Shown here piece after piece: positions 43,586 through 52,685 of a stretch of DNA of 64,000 nucleotides (positions are counted from its first letter, which is position 1; the number at the start of each line of letters is the position of its first letter). The notes under the pieces are model-generated. The model was not told the origin of the DNA, did no database searches, and saw only the letters and a program-made list of their open reading frames with translations. This stretch comes from an uncultured Johnsonella sp. (GTDB taxonomy: Bacteria; Bacillota; Clostridia; Lachnospirales; Lachnospiraceae): assembly GCA_937927235.1 (NCBI GenBank), contig CALBCM010000042.1, positions 1 to 64,000 on the forward strand, given 5' to 3'. Both the position numbers and the translations under genes were made by a program.

Positions 43586-45282
43586 ATTCCCTCAAGATAA
43601 TGCCTTACTTCTTCCTCTGTAGCAAAGCTTAAAGCCTTATCAGCAATCTCCTTTAATGATCCGGTGTCATATCCCATAACCGCTTTTCTAGTTTTTAATA
43701 TAGACGAAGCACTCATAGAAAATTCATCAAGCCCCCATGCAAGAAGCAGAGGTACCATCTTCGGATCTGCGGCAGCCTCTCCGCACATGCCCACGCTTAT
43801 GCCAGCTTTTTTTCCTGCATATATAATATTTCTTATACTCCTTAACACCGCAGGATTATAAGTGGAATACAAATATGAAATCTTAGTATTTCCTCTGTCA
43901 ACCGCAAGTGTATACTGTGTAAGGTCATTAGTTCCTATACTGAAAAAGTCGGCCTCAGCCGCTATAACATCTGCCATAATTGAAGCTGCCGCCGTTTCCA
44001 TCATTACTCCGATCTCAACCCCTCTGTTATACTTAATCCCCTCTGCATCAAGCTCCTTCATAGCCTCAAGCACCACTGCCTTAGCCTGTCTGAATTCATC
44101 GACACCTGTTATAAAAGGAATCATTATTTTAATATTTCCAAAAGCGCTTGCTCTTAATAAAGCTCTCAGCTGAGGCTTATATATATCGTCCTTTCTGTCA
44201 AGGCAAAGCCTTACAGCACGGTATCCAAGAAAAGGATTCTCGTCTTTTTCTATATTCATATAAGGAATTTCCTTATCTCCGCCTATATCAAGAGTCCTTA
44301 TAATCACCGGCTTTCCCTGCATAACTGCCGCAACACTCTTATAAGCTTCAAACTGCTCATTTTCGCTTGGCATGCTGTCTCTGTCCATAAATAAAAACTC
44401 TGTTCTAAAAAGACCTATTCCCTCTGCATCGTATTCAAGAGCCTTCTTGGCATCCTCCGGATTGCCTATATTTGCTGCAAGCTCTACCTTAATGCCGTCA
44501 AGAGTCTGCGAAGCCTTGCCCTTATAGGATTTAAGCTCCGATTTTTCTCTTAAGAACGCATCTCTTTTGCCCTCAAACTCTGCCAGAGTTTTTGAATCGG
44601 GATTTATGCAGATTTCTCCACTGTCTCCATCAAAGCAAATTAAATCATCATTGCTGATATTTTCAAGTATTTCATCCACACCGACTACAGCCGGTATCTC
44701 AAGTGCTCTTGAAAGGATTGCACTATGTGAGGTTCTGCCTCCAAGCTTGGTAACTATACCGTAGACATTTTCCGGATTAAGCCCGGCAGTCATCGAAGGA
44801 GTGAGGTCCTGGGCTATCAGAATGCTGCCCTTAGGCAGTGAAGCCACATCCACCGTTTCTATCCCGAGTACCGCTTTTATAAGCCTGTTTTTTATATCCT
44901 TCATATCAGTTGCTCTTTGCTTCATGAGCTCGTCATCCATAGAAGCAAACACGTCGGCATACATATTGCAGACGCTCTCTATAGCCGACTCGGCACAGAC
45001 CGCTTCAGTTTTAATTATTCTTACAATCTCGTCTATAAGCGCAGGGTCCGACATGAGCATCACATGACCGTGAAGAATCTGAGCCTCAGTTTCTGAAGCT
45101 TTTTTTTCAAGTGCCTCAGCCAGCTCTGCGGTTTCCTTCTTAGTCTTTTCCAGTACCTCCATAAACATAGCAGTTTCTCTGTCTACATCATTAATACTTT
45201 TTTTAATAACCTCGGGTTGAGTATCATTTATTATGACAACCTTTCCTATGCCTATTCCCGAAGAAGCCCCTGTTCCTTTCAT
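43579..45282 (-). CDS. ptsI: phosphoenolpyruvate-protein phosphotransferase (Enzyme I)
   Basis: A 567-residue Enzyme I that transfers phosphate from PEP to HPr. The phospho-His is in LGGRTSHSAILSRA near residue 190. The PEP-binding barrel has GIGLFRTEFLFMDRDSMPSE and the C-terminal catalytic Cys is in VGMCGEAAAD. Full length. ptsH lies just upstream in the same direction. Confidence 0.96.
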   Translation of the reverse strand: MKGTGASSGIGIGKVVIINDTQPEVIKKSINDVDRETAMFMEVLEKTKKETAELAEALEKKASETEAQILHGHVMLMSDPALIDEIVRIIKTEAVCAESAIESVCNMYADVFASMDDELMKQRATDMKDIKNRLIKAVLGIETVDVASLPKGSILIAQDLTPSMTAGLNPENVYGIVTKLGGRTSHSAILSRALEIPAVVGVDEILENISNDDLICFDGDSGEICINPDSKTLAEFEGKRDAFLREKSELKSYKGKASQTLDGIKVELAANIGNPEDAKKALEYDAEGIGLFRTEFLFMDRDSMPSENEQFEAYKSVAAVMQGKPVIIRTLDIGGDKEIPYMNIEKDENPFLGYRAVRLCLDRKDDIYKPQLRALLRASAFGNIKIMIPFITGVDEFRQAKAVVLEAMKELDAEGIKYNRGVEIGVMMETAAASIMADVIAAEADFFSIGTNDLTQYTLAVDRGNTKISYLYSTYNPAVLRSIRNIIYAGKKAGISVGMCGEAAADPKMVPLLLAWGLDEFSMSASSILKTRKAVMGYDTGSLKEIADKALSFATEEEVRHYLEGIC

Positions 45283-45356
45283 ACGTGTCGCCTCCTTAAA
45301 TTAATATATTATTTATTCCGGCAGCAAAACCGGCTTTTAGCTTTTTTATTTTTTAA

Positions 45357-45626
45357 CTACTCGTTTTCTCCAAAACCGTCTTCTGCAAGTGCACAGACAG
45401 CTTCCAGTGCTTCCTCCTCATCTTTTCCCTCACATACAAATTCTATCTCATCTCCAAATTTAATGCACACTCCAAGCACACTGATTACACTTTTTGCATT
45501 CGCAGTTTTTTCACCAAAGACGATTGTTATCTTTGACTTATACTTGAGTGATTCTTTGCAGAGGTTTCCAGCGGGTCTAAGATGCAGCCCGCTTGGATTA
45601 ATAACTGTAACTTTGCGGCTAAGCAT
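45357..45626 (-). CDS. ptsH: phosphocarrier protein HPr
   Basis: An 89-residue HPr with the Enzyme I-phosphorylated H15 in GLHLRPAG and the regulatory S46 in NAKSVISVLG, so it can be a target of HPr kinase for catabolite control. The start is the ATG at 45626, with AAAGGA 10 bp upstream; a longer reading from 45644 is less likely. It precedes ptsI by 74 bp and follows ybbR closely. Confidence 0.94.
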   Translation of the reverse strand: MLSRKVTVINPSGLHLRPAGNLCKESLKYKSKITIVFGEKTANAKSVISVLGVCIKFGDEIEFVCEGKDEEEALEAVCALAEDGFGENE

Positions 45627-45657
45627 ATTGCACTGTCCTTTCATATCTATATTTTAA

Positions 45658-47181
45658 TCACTGCTTTGATGTAGAGTCGCTTCTTGACTGACTCTCATGC
45701 TTGGAAGAGGTTTCTGGTTTTGAATTACCCTCCCTTTGAGTGGTTTCTCTTTGAAACATACTCTGTGAAAAAGAGGTTTCCAATTTTGAAGTAGTTTCAC
45801 TCTTACTGCTTTCTCTGCTTGCTCCTCCTGAAGAAGCGGATTCACCCTGATAGCTGCTCTCACTGGATGCAGGCGAAGGACTCTCTCTTAAAGAATCGCT
45901 ACTGCTTTCAGTATCAGCAGAGGTCTGTGTCTGTGAGGTTTGTGCTTCCTCTTTGGTCATCACCACAATACTAAACGGAGTATAGGAGTCAACTGCAAGA
46001 CTTCCGGAGGGTCTGAAGGTAAGACTTCCGCTATGCGTTCCCACACCGAGTCCCGAAAGATTAATGCTTGCATTGATATCAGAAGCTTTAAGCCTATTAA
46101 GCTCAGATTCCAGGCCGGATACCACCAGTGTTATATTTTCCGGTATAGTAGTATAAGCATAGGCAGAGCTCTTGCCATTCAGCTTAATATCAGACAGCTT
46201 TAATTCCAAAGACTTTTTATTAATAGCGGAAACCTTCAAAGTAATCATAATCTCACTGTTTCCGGTGGCGTTTACTCCCTTGGGAAGATAGTCATTAATA
46301 TTAATTACAACACTCTTGTTTTCAGTTGCTCCCTCTATATTCAGCACACTTTGGGGAATTTCAACTGAGGAAAGCTTTTCAAGCGCCGACGCTGTGCCCG
46401 CTACCTGAACGGACTTTGTTGCACTGTCAACCCCTGTAAACTTATATCCCTGAGCCACATTTCCGCCTACATTAAAGTTCAGCGGCACGCTCTTGCCCTC
46501 CAGTATAGTTATATCATAATTAATATTATTGGTACTGAATTTAAGCTTTGAAGTATCAGCCTCAAGCTGGCTCCCATTTGCATCATAAAGCACAGGTCCG
46601 GCAACTCCGCTTAAATTTCCGGAAGCTCCGCCCACATCAATCTCCACCCCGACATTGCCTATATTCCCGAACATATTTTCAGGGCCCGTCAAAGTAATTG
46701 AGGAAGGCTCAAGCTTAATCTCTCCTACTGAATATCCCTCTTGAGGCGAGCCTTGAGTATGTGATACTAAATCAAAGGTTTTTTGCTGTATCCCTTCAAT
46801 ATTTAAATTAATCACCCCGGGACTTGCCGAAGGTGTCCCTATTATAAGGTCTTTATTATCTACAACCTCAACCTCAACATAAAGTGAATTAGTATCCTCA
46901 TACAATTTATTGCAGTCAACATACGCTCTAAAATCCGAAGCCTTTATCTTGCCCTCGTCAAGTGCTCTGACTTCATAGTAGATATTTACCTTATTTCCAC
47001 CTTTAATCTCATAGGTACGTGAGTTTTTGGTAACTGCGGTATCATTAAGCACCTCAATTTCAACTGATTTGCTTCTTCTTACTCTGGGATTTGAAATATT
47101 TATTACGAGAAGCCACACTATAAATGCCACAGCAAGTGACAAAAGCTTCAAGCCTCCATTATTAGTCAGCCTTTTTTTCAT
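45658..47181 (-). CDS. YbbR-domain protein (CdaR-like)
   Basis: A 507-residue extracytoplasmic partner of the diadenylate cyclase. One N-terminal membrane segment (residues 10-27) is followed by four YbbR-type beta domains to about residue 410, with repeated patterns such as SYTPFSIVV. The last 90 residues are a low-complexity tail of Ser, Thr, Glu and Gln (SDSLRESPSPASSESS...), unusual for the family. It overlaps cdaA by 20 bp. In B. subtilis CdaR regulates CdaA. Confidence 0.88.
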   Translation of the reverse strand: MKKRLTNNGGLKLLSLAVAFIVWLLVINISNPRVRRSKSVEIEVLNDTAVTKNSRTYEIKGGNKVNIYYEVRALDEGKIKASDFRAYVDCNKLYEDTNSLYVEVEVVDNKDLIIGTPSASPGVINLNIEGIQQKTFDLVSHTQGSPQEGYSVGEIKLEPSSITLTGPENMFGNIGNVGVEIDVGGASGNLSGVAGPVLYDANGSQLEADTSKLKFSTNNINYDITILEGKSVPLNFNVGGNVAQGYKFTGVDSATKSVQVAGTASALEKLSSVEIPQSVLNIEGATENKSVVININDYLPKGVNATGNSEIMITLKVSAINKKSLELKLSDIKLNGKSSAYAYTTIPENITLVVSGLESELNRLKASDINASINLSGLGVGTHSGSLTFRPSGSLAVDSYTPFSIVVMTKEEAQTSQTQTSADTESSSDSLRESPSPASSESSYQGESASSGGASRESSKSETTSKLETSFSQSMFQRETTQREGNSKPETSSKHESQSRSDSTSKQ

Positions 47182-48016
47182 TCTTTGTCACGCCTTTCCA
47201 TAAAAAGAATACTTTTTCCCGTGCCGATACATCGTATAACCTTCTCAGTATTTCACCGAGCTCCTGTGCATCCTTAAGCTTGGTAATCTTCCCCTCCTGT
47301 GCAACAGAAATATTGCCGGTTTCTTCTGAAACCACTATAGTAAAGGAATCCGTAACTTCACTGATGCCTATAGCCGCTCTGTGCCTTGTGCCGAGCTCTT
47401 TGCTTATATTCATATTTTCACTGAGCGGCAGATAGCAGGTGGCAGAGCTTATACGGTTGCCGCGTATCACCACTGCTCCGTCATGGAGCGGAGTATTATG
47501 TTCAAAAATATTTATAATCAGCTGATTTGTAATGACAGCATCTATATCTATCCCGGTTTCTTCAATGCTTTTAAGAGATTCCGCTCTTTCAATTACCATA
47601 AGGGCCCCGGTTTTAGCCTTTGACAGCTCCTGTGCCGCCTTCACAAGCTCCTCCACGGTCTTTTCAGTGAATGCCCCTGCTCCGTTTGCATTTATAAACA
47701 TAAACGAAAGCAAATTGCTGCTTCCAAGCTGCTCCAGCGCCCGTCTGAGCTCAGGCTGAAATATTACCACCAGTGCAGTCACTGCGATTGCAGCAATTTT
47801 ACCTGCAATCCACAGTATGGTATCAAAATGAAATATAGCTGCAGCCGCAGTAAATACAAGTATTATCACCAATCCCTGAAGAAGCACCCATGCCCTTGAA
47901 TTTTTTATCCAAAGCAAAATCTCATATACAAGGTAGGCAATTATTATTATCTCACATATATTTGAAAACGTTATCCTAGGAAAATAGGACAGTACATTTG
48001 AAAAAAATCTATCCAA
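47162..48016 (-). CDS. cdaA: diadenylate cyclase CdaA
   Basis: A 284-residue membrane enzyme making cyclic di-AMP from two ATP. Three N-terminal membrane segments (to about residue 95) precede the DAC domain, with the catalytic D179-G-A181 in HDGAVVIRGNR and R211-H-R213 in GTRHRAAIG. It overlaps ybbR, the usual Firmicutes pair. The second messenger controls potassium and cell-wall homeostasis. Confidence 0.95.
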   Translation of the reverse strand: MDRFFSNVLSYFPRITFSNICEIIIIAYLVYEILLWIKNSRAWVLLQGLVIILVFTAAAAIFHFDTILWIAGKIAAIAVTALVVIFQPELRRALEQLGSSNLLSFMFINANGAGAFTEKTVEELVKAAQELSKAKTGALMVIERAESLKSIEETGIDIDAVITNQLIINIFEHNTPLHDGAVVIRGNRISSATCYLPLSENMNISKELGTRHRAAIGISEVTDSFTIVVSEETGNISVAQEGKITKLKDAQELGEILRRLYDVSAREKVFFLWKGVTKNEKKAD

Positions 48017-48110
48017 ATCTATCTTACCTCACTTTCGTAAAGCGAGTCTTCGCAATCTTAAAGTCCCTTCACCTTTAAAACGGGGACAGCCTGTATCAGT
48101 TTATATTATG

Positions 48111-49124
48111 TTATTTATCAGTCTTTTTTCCCTTTTTATCAGCCAGCCATACCTTTAATTTTTTATCTGTCTTTTCTGAGGAAAGCTTCTTATCAGCTTT
48201 TCCGGAAGAAAATTTCTGTATCCTTGTGTCAGGCTGTGCAACCACAATCTTAGGAACCGCCTTTACATAATAGTAATATTCATCATCTTCAAACTGAGCA
48301 TATTCCGTATGCGAATAATCTACTGCGAACATAAAGAAATTATATACCGCCGCAAATACCGCCGATACAGCTACGCCTATAAGCAGCTCAATTATCGGCA
48401 CGTTGATTCCATATACAAAATCTCCCATAAATATAATTATAAGCTGAGCGATTACTCCGCTTATAATAGCAATGCCCCAAGCATGTGTAATCGACAGGTT
48501 TCTTATTATATAAACTATTATAATACATATAGCAAATGCGACTATCATAAGAAACATAGTCTTGTCCGCAAATGCTCCGTTAAAGAGCATGGTATACTTC
48601 TTAAGTATGTCCACATTGTTAAGATTTGAGAGCGAGCCTATATTTGCCTTTATGAACATAAGCAGGTAATAAATTAACACCCCAAAGCTTACCGGAATTA
48701 TTGATATAATGCTCCCTCCAAGTCCCACCAGCAGAGGAATCGCATAAGGAATCTTAAAGGCAAAGGCAAGCGGCGTAAGTATAAGCAAAAAGCTGTCTCC
48801 TGGTTTAAAGCCATAGTATAAGAAGCCCAAGCAAAGCATAAAGACCGCGATAATAATCGCCATATCCATAGAAACCGCATAAACATTAAAAAGGATGTAT
48901 CCGGCAAGCAATATGCTTATAGCTCCGTACGGCAGTACCGAACATATAAAAGCCACCGCTGTATATATAACCGGAGTGCTCAGCTTCTCTGAATAGCCTG
49001 CATTACTGTTTATTAATATCAATGCAGACAAAGTAATTAAAAACTTAACCACAGGGGTTATGATAATTTCATATTTTGCATAAAAGGCTCTAAGCCTTTC
49101 TCTGAGAACCAGCAAATCAAGCAT
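48111..49124 (-). CDS. polytopic membrane protein upstream of cdaA
   Basis: A 337-residue protein with about eight membrane segments (residues 20-265) and a soluble C-terminus of about 70 residues. The tail holds an acidic-aromatic patch (FEDDEYYYY) and ends in a Lys-rich region of three KTDKKL-like repeats. I do not recognise a family. The start overlaps the stop of the 139-residue membrane protein gene, and it lies 95 bp before cdaA, so these genes are likely co-transcribed. Its link to c-di-AMP signalling is inference from position only. Confidence 0.65.
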   Translation of the reverse strand: MLDLLVLRERLRAFYAKYEIIITPVVKFLITLSALILINSNAGYSEKLSTPVIYTAVAFICSVLPYGAISILLAGYILFNVYAVSMDMAIIIAVFMLCLGFLYYGFKPGDSFLLILTPLAFAFKIPYAIPLLVGLGGSIISIIPVSFGVLIYYLLMFIKANIGSLSNLNNVDILKKYTMLFNGAFADKTMFLMIVAFAICIIIVYIIRNLSITHAWGIAIISGVIAQLIIIFMGDFVYGINVPIIELLIGVAVSAVFAAVYNFFMFAVDYSHTEYAQFEDDEYYYYVKAVPKIVVAQPDTRIQKFSSGKADKKLSSEKTDKKLKVWLADKKGKKTDK

Positions 49125-49543
49125 TACTTCTGTCCTCCCAACTCTCTGCTCTTCGCTTGAAATTCATATCTTTTTTGTAATTTTTTTAGTTTCCCTTGAT
49201 AAATCTTCTTTTTTCTTAAGGCTCTGTTGTACACATTCAGGCTGGCAATACAGGTGACAAGCTCAAACACAATCAAGCCCACAAAGTAACGCACTATATA
49301 GCCATAGAAAATCCCTACTACAAGCATTACATCAACAGTATTTATTATCCCGTCTACACTGTAAAGCAGTTCAATAAGCAGCAGAAGCATATAGCAAAAA
49401 GTATAAGCAACAAAAGATTCAAGGATTCTTTTGACTATATAGTCCCTTTTAAAAAAACTGTTAATCTCAAATATTGCATTATGCTCCTTTTTCTCATAGA
49501 GCGACAGCTCTGTCATAAGCCTTATCTTATCTTCATTCAGCAT
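49124..49543 (-). CDS. small membrane protein, co-expressed with the polytopic protein
   Basis: A 139-residue protein with a basic, helical N-terminus (to about residue 40), two or three membrane segments at about 42-105, and a basic C-terminus. No family is recognised. Its stop overlaps the start of the next gene (ATG/TAA), indicating translational coupling. It is the first gene of the run that continues to cdaA. Confidence 0.65.
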   Translation of the reverse strand: MLNEDKIRLMTELSLYEKKEHNAIFEINSFFKRDYIVKRILESFVAYTFCYMLLLLIELLYSVDGIINTVDVMLVVGIFYGYIVRYFVGLIVFELVTCIASLNVYNRALRKKKIYQGKLKKLQKRYEFQAKSRELGGQK

Positions 49544-49706
49544 GCTTAACCTCTTGCCGCGAAGCGGCTTTTTTATTTAATCTTTCTAAATCAATATCCT
49601 AAAAAGTATATCATAAATCATGCCTCTATGCAAATGGAGGTCGAACCATTTTTTCCTTCGCTTACTGTAAATTAAAATCACCCTCCACATATTTAAAGAA
49701 ATTTAT

Positions 49707-50343
49707 TTAGTTTTCGATATTTTGCTTCCATCTACAATCTATTGAAATAATAGTTGTAGGCATACTTATAATTTGTATATCAAATTTCAAACTTGTCTCC
49801 ACCTTAGTTGACGCATTATGTATTCTAAAACTAAATTGCCAATCACCATTAAGATATAATTCCAAAGTATTTTTACTCCCCGGTTTATACTCTAAACTTA
49901 CAATTCTTGTAGGAAGAGTTGATATTGGTAATTTAAATATAGGTTTAATATCTTCCCAGTACTGTTTGGAACAATCTACTCCATACCATTTATTCCCAAA
50001 ATCTAAGTTCTCTGATAGCCTACTGTGCTTAACAGCAAAATAATTATGTTTAACGCTAAGACCGATTTCCCCTTCAATACCTTGTCTGATAATCAAGACA
50101 TCTCTTACATCGCCTTTCTTTCCCTTATCATCAGATTGAATTTTTAGTTCCAGCTCATCATCACCATCATCTAAAATCAAAGGTTCAAGGTCAAATATAG
50201 TGCTGATTCCTGCTAAGGCACTAACTTTATATATTTTTTTCAGAATCGGTTAAAGTATTCCATGCTCTTTCTGCTGCAAAGTAACTACTGTTTTCTTCTA
50301 TCTTTGCCTTCTTAAACAACTTCTTATAGCTGAATTTTAACAT
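49707..50343 (-). pseudogene. HaeIII-family restriction endonuclease, broken
   Basis: The downstream frame (49707-50180) encodes LDDGDDELELKIQSDDKGKKGDVRD, SVKHNYFAVKHSRLS and RIHNASTKVETSLKFDIQI, which I recognise as HaeIII-type endonuclease. Upstream, ATG 50343 opens a frame (IEENSSYFAAERAWNTLTDSEKNI) that ends in TAA because one base is missing near 50250. Reading past it continues as KVSALAGISTIFDLEPLILDDG. The middle of the protein is also missing: PIF jumps directly to the C-terminal LPTRIVSLEYK. No cognate methyltransferase lies nearby. It is a decayed restriction relic. Confidence 0.75.
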
Positions 50344-50419
50344 TACTATCCTAACTTTTTATGGTATTTTATTCTTTTTTCTCAAACTAGGAATATTTTT
50401 TCCTCTTTATCGAATAATT

Positions 50420-50749
50420 TTACCTAACTACAACAAAAATTGCTCCAATGAGAATAAGTCCTACACCAATTATTTTCTTCTTTGAAATATTTTCCTTTAA
50501 TAAGGCATAAGATAATACCATAGTCCAAATATAAGTAATTGCAGTAAGCGGAAGTACTACAGAATAATCTAATGTTTTTAACACCACAATATTAATCAGT
50601 GTTGCTCCTCCATACAAGAAAAGTCCGATATACAAAGAAATATTTGTTAAAATAGAAACTATCTCTGTGCTAGAGGCTGCTTTCTTTAAAAAAACAGAGG
50701 CTAATGCTCCCATAAAAGTCATTACAAAAATCAAAAAATAAGAAAACAT
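50420..50749 (-). CDS. SMR/EamA-type membrane protein, subunit 2
   Basis: A 109-residue protein with four membrane helices of the small-multidrug-resistance/EamA class: LFLYGGATLINIVVLKTLDYSVVLPLTAITYIWTMVLSYALLKENISKKKIIGVGLILIGAI. Together with the overlapping 113-residue gene it is arranged like ArnE/ArnF, the two-part flippase for undecaprenyl-phosphate-linked sugar. The start codon overlaps its partner's stop. Position beside a deoxysugar pathway supports sugar-lipid export, but drug efflux is not excluded. Confidence 0.78.
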   Translation of the reverse strand: MFSYFLIFVMTFMGALASVFLKKAASSTEIVSILTNISLYIGLFLYGGATLINIVVLKTLDYSVVLPLTAITYIWTMVLSYALLKENISKKKIIGVGLILIGAIFVVVR

Positions 50750-51090
50750 TATTGATCTCCTCCTGCAATCATTGCTACACCAAAAATAATAATAATAATC
50801 CCGATAATCTTTGTAATACTCATGCTCTCGCCTAAAACAAAATATCCAATCAAAATACTCAAAATATAATTAGAGCTGAGAATCGGCTGCAGCACAGACA
50901 CACTGCCAAACTTATATGCCATAATCATTAAGATTGCTCCTAATCCGTATAAGCCAAGACCAAAGACTGCAACCCAAATTCCATAGGATGCAGATAATTT
51001 CCAGCATAGTTGTCCAAAAGCTGCAAGAATAGCTGCAGCTACCATAATTTCTATTCCTTTTCTATTTTTATAAAAAGAATCTAACATCAC
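50749..51090 (-). CDS. SMR/EamA-type membrane protein, subunit 1
   Basis: A 113-residue four-helix protein (EIMVAAAILAAFGQLCWKLSA, SVLQPILSSNYILSILIGYFVLGE, IIGIIIIIFGVAMIAGG). It is the ArnE/ArnF-type partner of the following gene, with which it overlaps by one base. It begins after a terminator-like hairpin at 51105-51145, so it may have its own promoter. Confidence 0.78.
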   Translation of the reverse strand: MMLDSFYKNRKGIEIMVAAAILAAFGQLCWKLSASYGIWVAVFGLGLYGLGAILMIMAYKFGSVSVLQPILSSNYILSILIGYFVLGESMSITKIIGIIIIIFGVAMIAGGDQ

Positions 51091-51103
51091 TTTTCCTTTC
51101 TAT

Positions 51104-51146
51104 GAAAAAGCCATCAGAAATGAATCCTATTTCTGACAGCTTTAAA
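51104..51146 (-). terminator. terminator after the rfb gene set
   Basis: On the minus strand, AGCTGTCAGAAAT and ATTTCTGATGGCT pair with two mismatches around AGGATTC, followed by TTTTT. It ends transcription from rfbH or from the remnant at 51147-51278. Confidence 0.65.
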
Positions 51147-51278
51147 TTACTTACGAACGTATTTATACATATTTCCTGCTTCAATACCTACAGATGTTAG
51201 AGATAGCTTAAACATACCATATCCATTATCAAAAGTGACTTTACCGTTGCCAAAACTTATTAACAATAGAACACATAT
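51147..51278 (-). pseudogene. possible C-terminal gene remnant
   Basis: A 43-codon open frame without a start ends in TAA (51149-51147). It encodes FGNGKVTFDNGYGMFKLSL and GIEAGNMYKYVRK. The frame fits tightly before the terminator. It may be the tail of a lost gene between rfbH and the flippase pair; nothing else supports it. Confidence 0.3.
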
Positions 51279-51314
51279 TAAGTTTTTCTACTCATACAGT
51301 ATTAAACTGGTTCG

Positions 51315-52655
51315 CTATCCCAATACCCCCTCAATTATTGTTCTAGCCATATAGTCAAGCATCCTCTCTGTCATTCCCGGATAAAGCCCTACCCAGAAAG
51401 TCTCATTCATAACTCTGTCCGTATTTTCAAGACTTCCTATAACTCTATAGCCTTCTCCTGTAGCTCTCATCTCATCAAAGCATGGATGCTTGATAAGGTT
51501 TCCTGCAAATAGCATTCTTGTCTGAATACCATTCGACTCAAGCTTATTTACGAGCTTCGCTCTGTCTACACCCTCTTTGCAAGTTAAGAGAAATCCAAAC
51601 CAACTTGGATCAGAGTTCTTTGAGGCTACCGGAAGGATAAGTTTATCTGCTACAGGCTGAAGTGCCGCATAAAGTTTCTTATAATTTTCTCTTCTTTTTG
51701 CTGCAAAAAAAGGGAATTTCTTTAACTGAGCCACGCCCACTGCTGCTTGCATATCTGTCGGCTTTAAATTAAAACCAAAATGTGAATATACATACTTGTG
51801 ATCATATCCCAACGGAAGTTCTCCATACTGTCTATCAAACCTATGACCGCACATATTATCCTGCCCCGAATGACACGCACAGTCTCTGCCCCAATCTCTC
51901 ATAGACTTTATTATTTTGTTCAAAAGTGGATTTGATGTATATACAGCACCTCCCTCTCCCATAGTCATGTGATGAGGAGGATAAAAGCTTGAAGTTCCTA
52001 TATCTCCAATGGTACCAGTAAATCTCTTTTCTCCATCAATAATATAAGTGCTTCCAAGCGCATCACAATTATCCTCTATAAGCCATAAATTATATTTTTT
52101 ACAAAAAGCCACTACACTCTCAAGGTCAAATGGATTTCCAAGAGTATGTGCAATCATCACAGCCTTAGTCTTATCTGACAATGCCTCTTCTAACTTTGTT
52201 ACATCAATATTGTATTCAGGTATTGTAATATCCACAAATACCGGAATAGTACCATAATTTATAATAGGTGTCACTGTTGTAGGGAACCCACAAGCAACAG
52301 TTATAACTTCATCTCCGGCTTTAATTCTTTTCTCTCCTAAAAGTGGCGATGTAAGAGTCATAAATGCAACTAAATTCGCACTCGAACCTGAATTGACAAG
52401 CGAAACATATTTTGTACCAAACTGCTTTCCAAAGTCCTTCTCAAATTTATCAAAATATCTTCCGGCTGTAAGCCAAAACTCCAATGATGAATCTACCAAA
52501 TTAGCCATTTCTTCTGAGTCATAAACTCTTGATGCATAAGCTATTCTGTCTCCCTCTTTAAATTCTTTTTTTTTATTATGGAAGGCATCGTGATAGCCCT
52601 TTACTATCTCCAAAATTTCTTTACGAGCTTCATCTTGTGTCTTATCTTCGAACAT
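51315..52655 (-). CDS. rfbH: CDP-6-deoxy-D-xylo-4-hexulose 3-dehydrase (DegT family)
   Basis: A 446-residue PMP-dependent dehydrase that removes the 3-hydroxyl in making 3,6-dideoxyhexoses. The fold is of DegT/DnrJ aminotransferases, but the cofactor Lys is replaced by His: YPPHHMTMGEGGAV at residues 225-238. C259, C261 and C269 in the RDCACHSGQDNMCGHR segment are likely [2Fe-2S] ligands. It needs a partner reductase (RfbI/DdhD) not found in the window. It follows rfbG by 30 bp. Confidence 0.92.
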   Translation of the reverse strand: MFEDKTQDEARKEILEIVKGYHDAFHNKKKEFKEGDRIAYASRVYDSEEMANLVDSSLEFWLTAGRYFDKFEKDFGKQFGTKYVSLVNSGSSANLVAFMTLTSPLLGEKRIKAGDEVITVACGFPTTVTPIINYGTIPVFVDITIPEYNIDVTKLEEALSDKTKAVMIAHTLGNPFDLESVVAFCKKYNLWLIEDNCDALGSTYIIDGEKRFTGTIGDIGTSSFYPPHHMTMGEGGAVYTSNPLLNKIIKSMRDWGRDCACHSGQDNMCGHRFDRQYGELPLGYDHKYVYSHFGFNLKPTDMQAAVGVAQLKKFPFFAAKRRENYKKLYAALQPVADKLILPVASKNSDPSWFGFLLTCKEGVDRAKLVNKLESNGIQTRMLFAGNLIKHPCFDEMRATGEGYRVIGSLENTDRVMNETFWVGLYPGMTERMLDYMARTIIEGVLG

Positions 52656-52685
52656 TTTTCCTCCAATTTATATATTTCTAAATTC

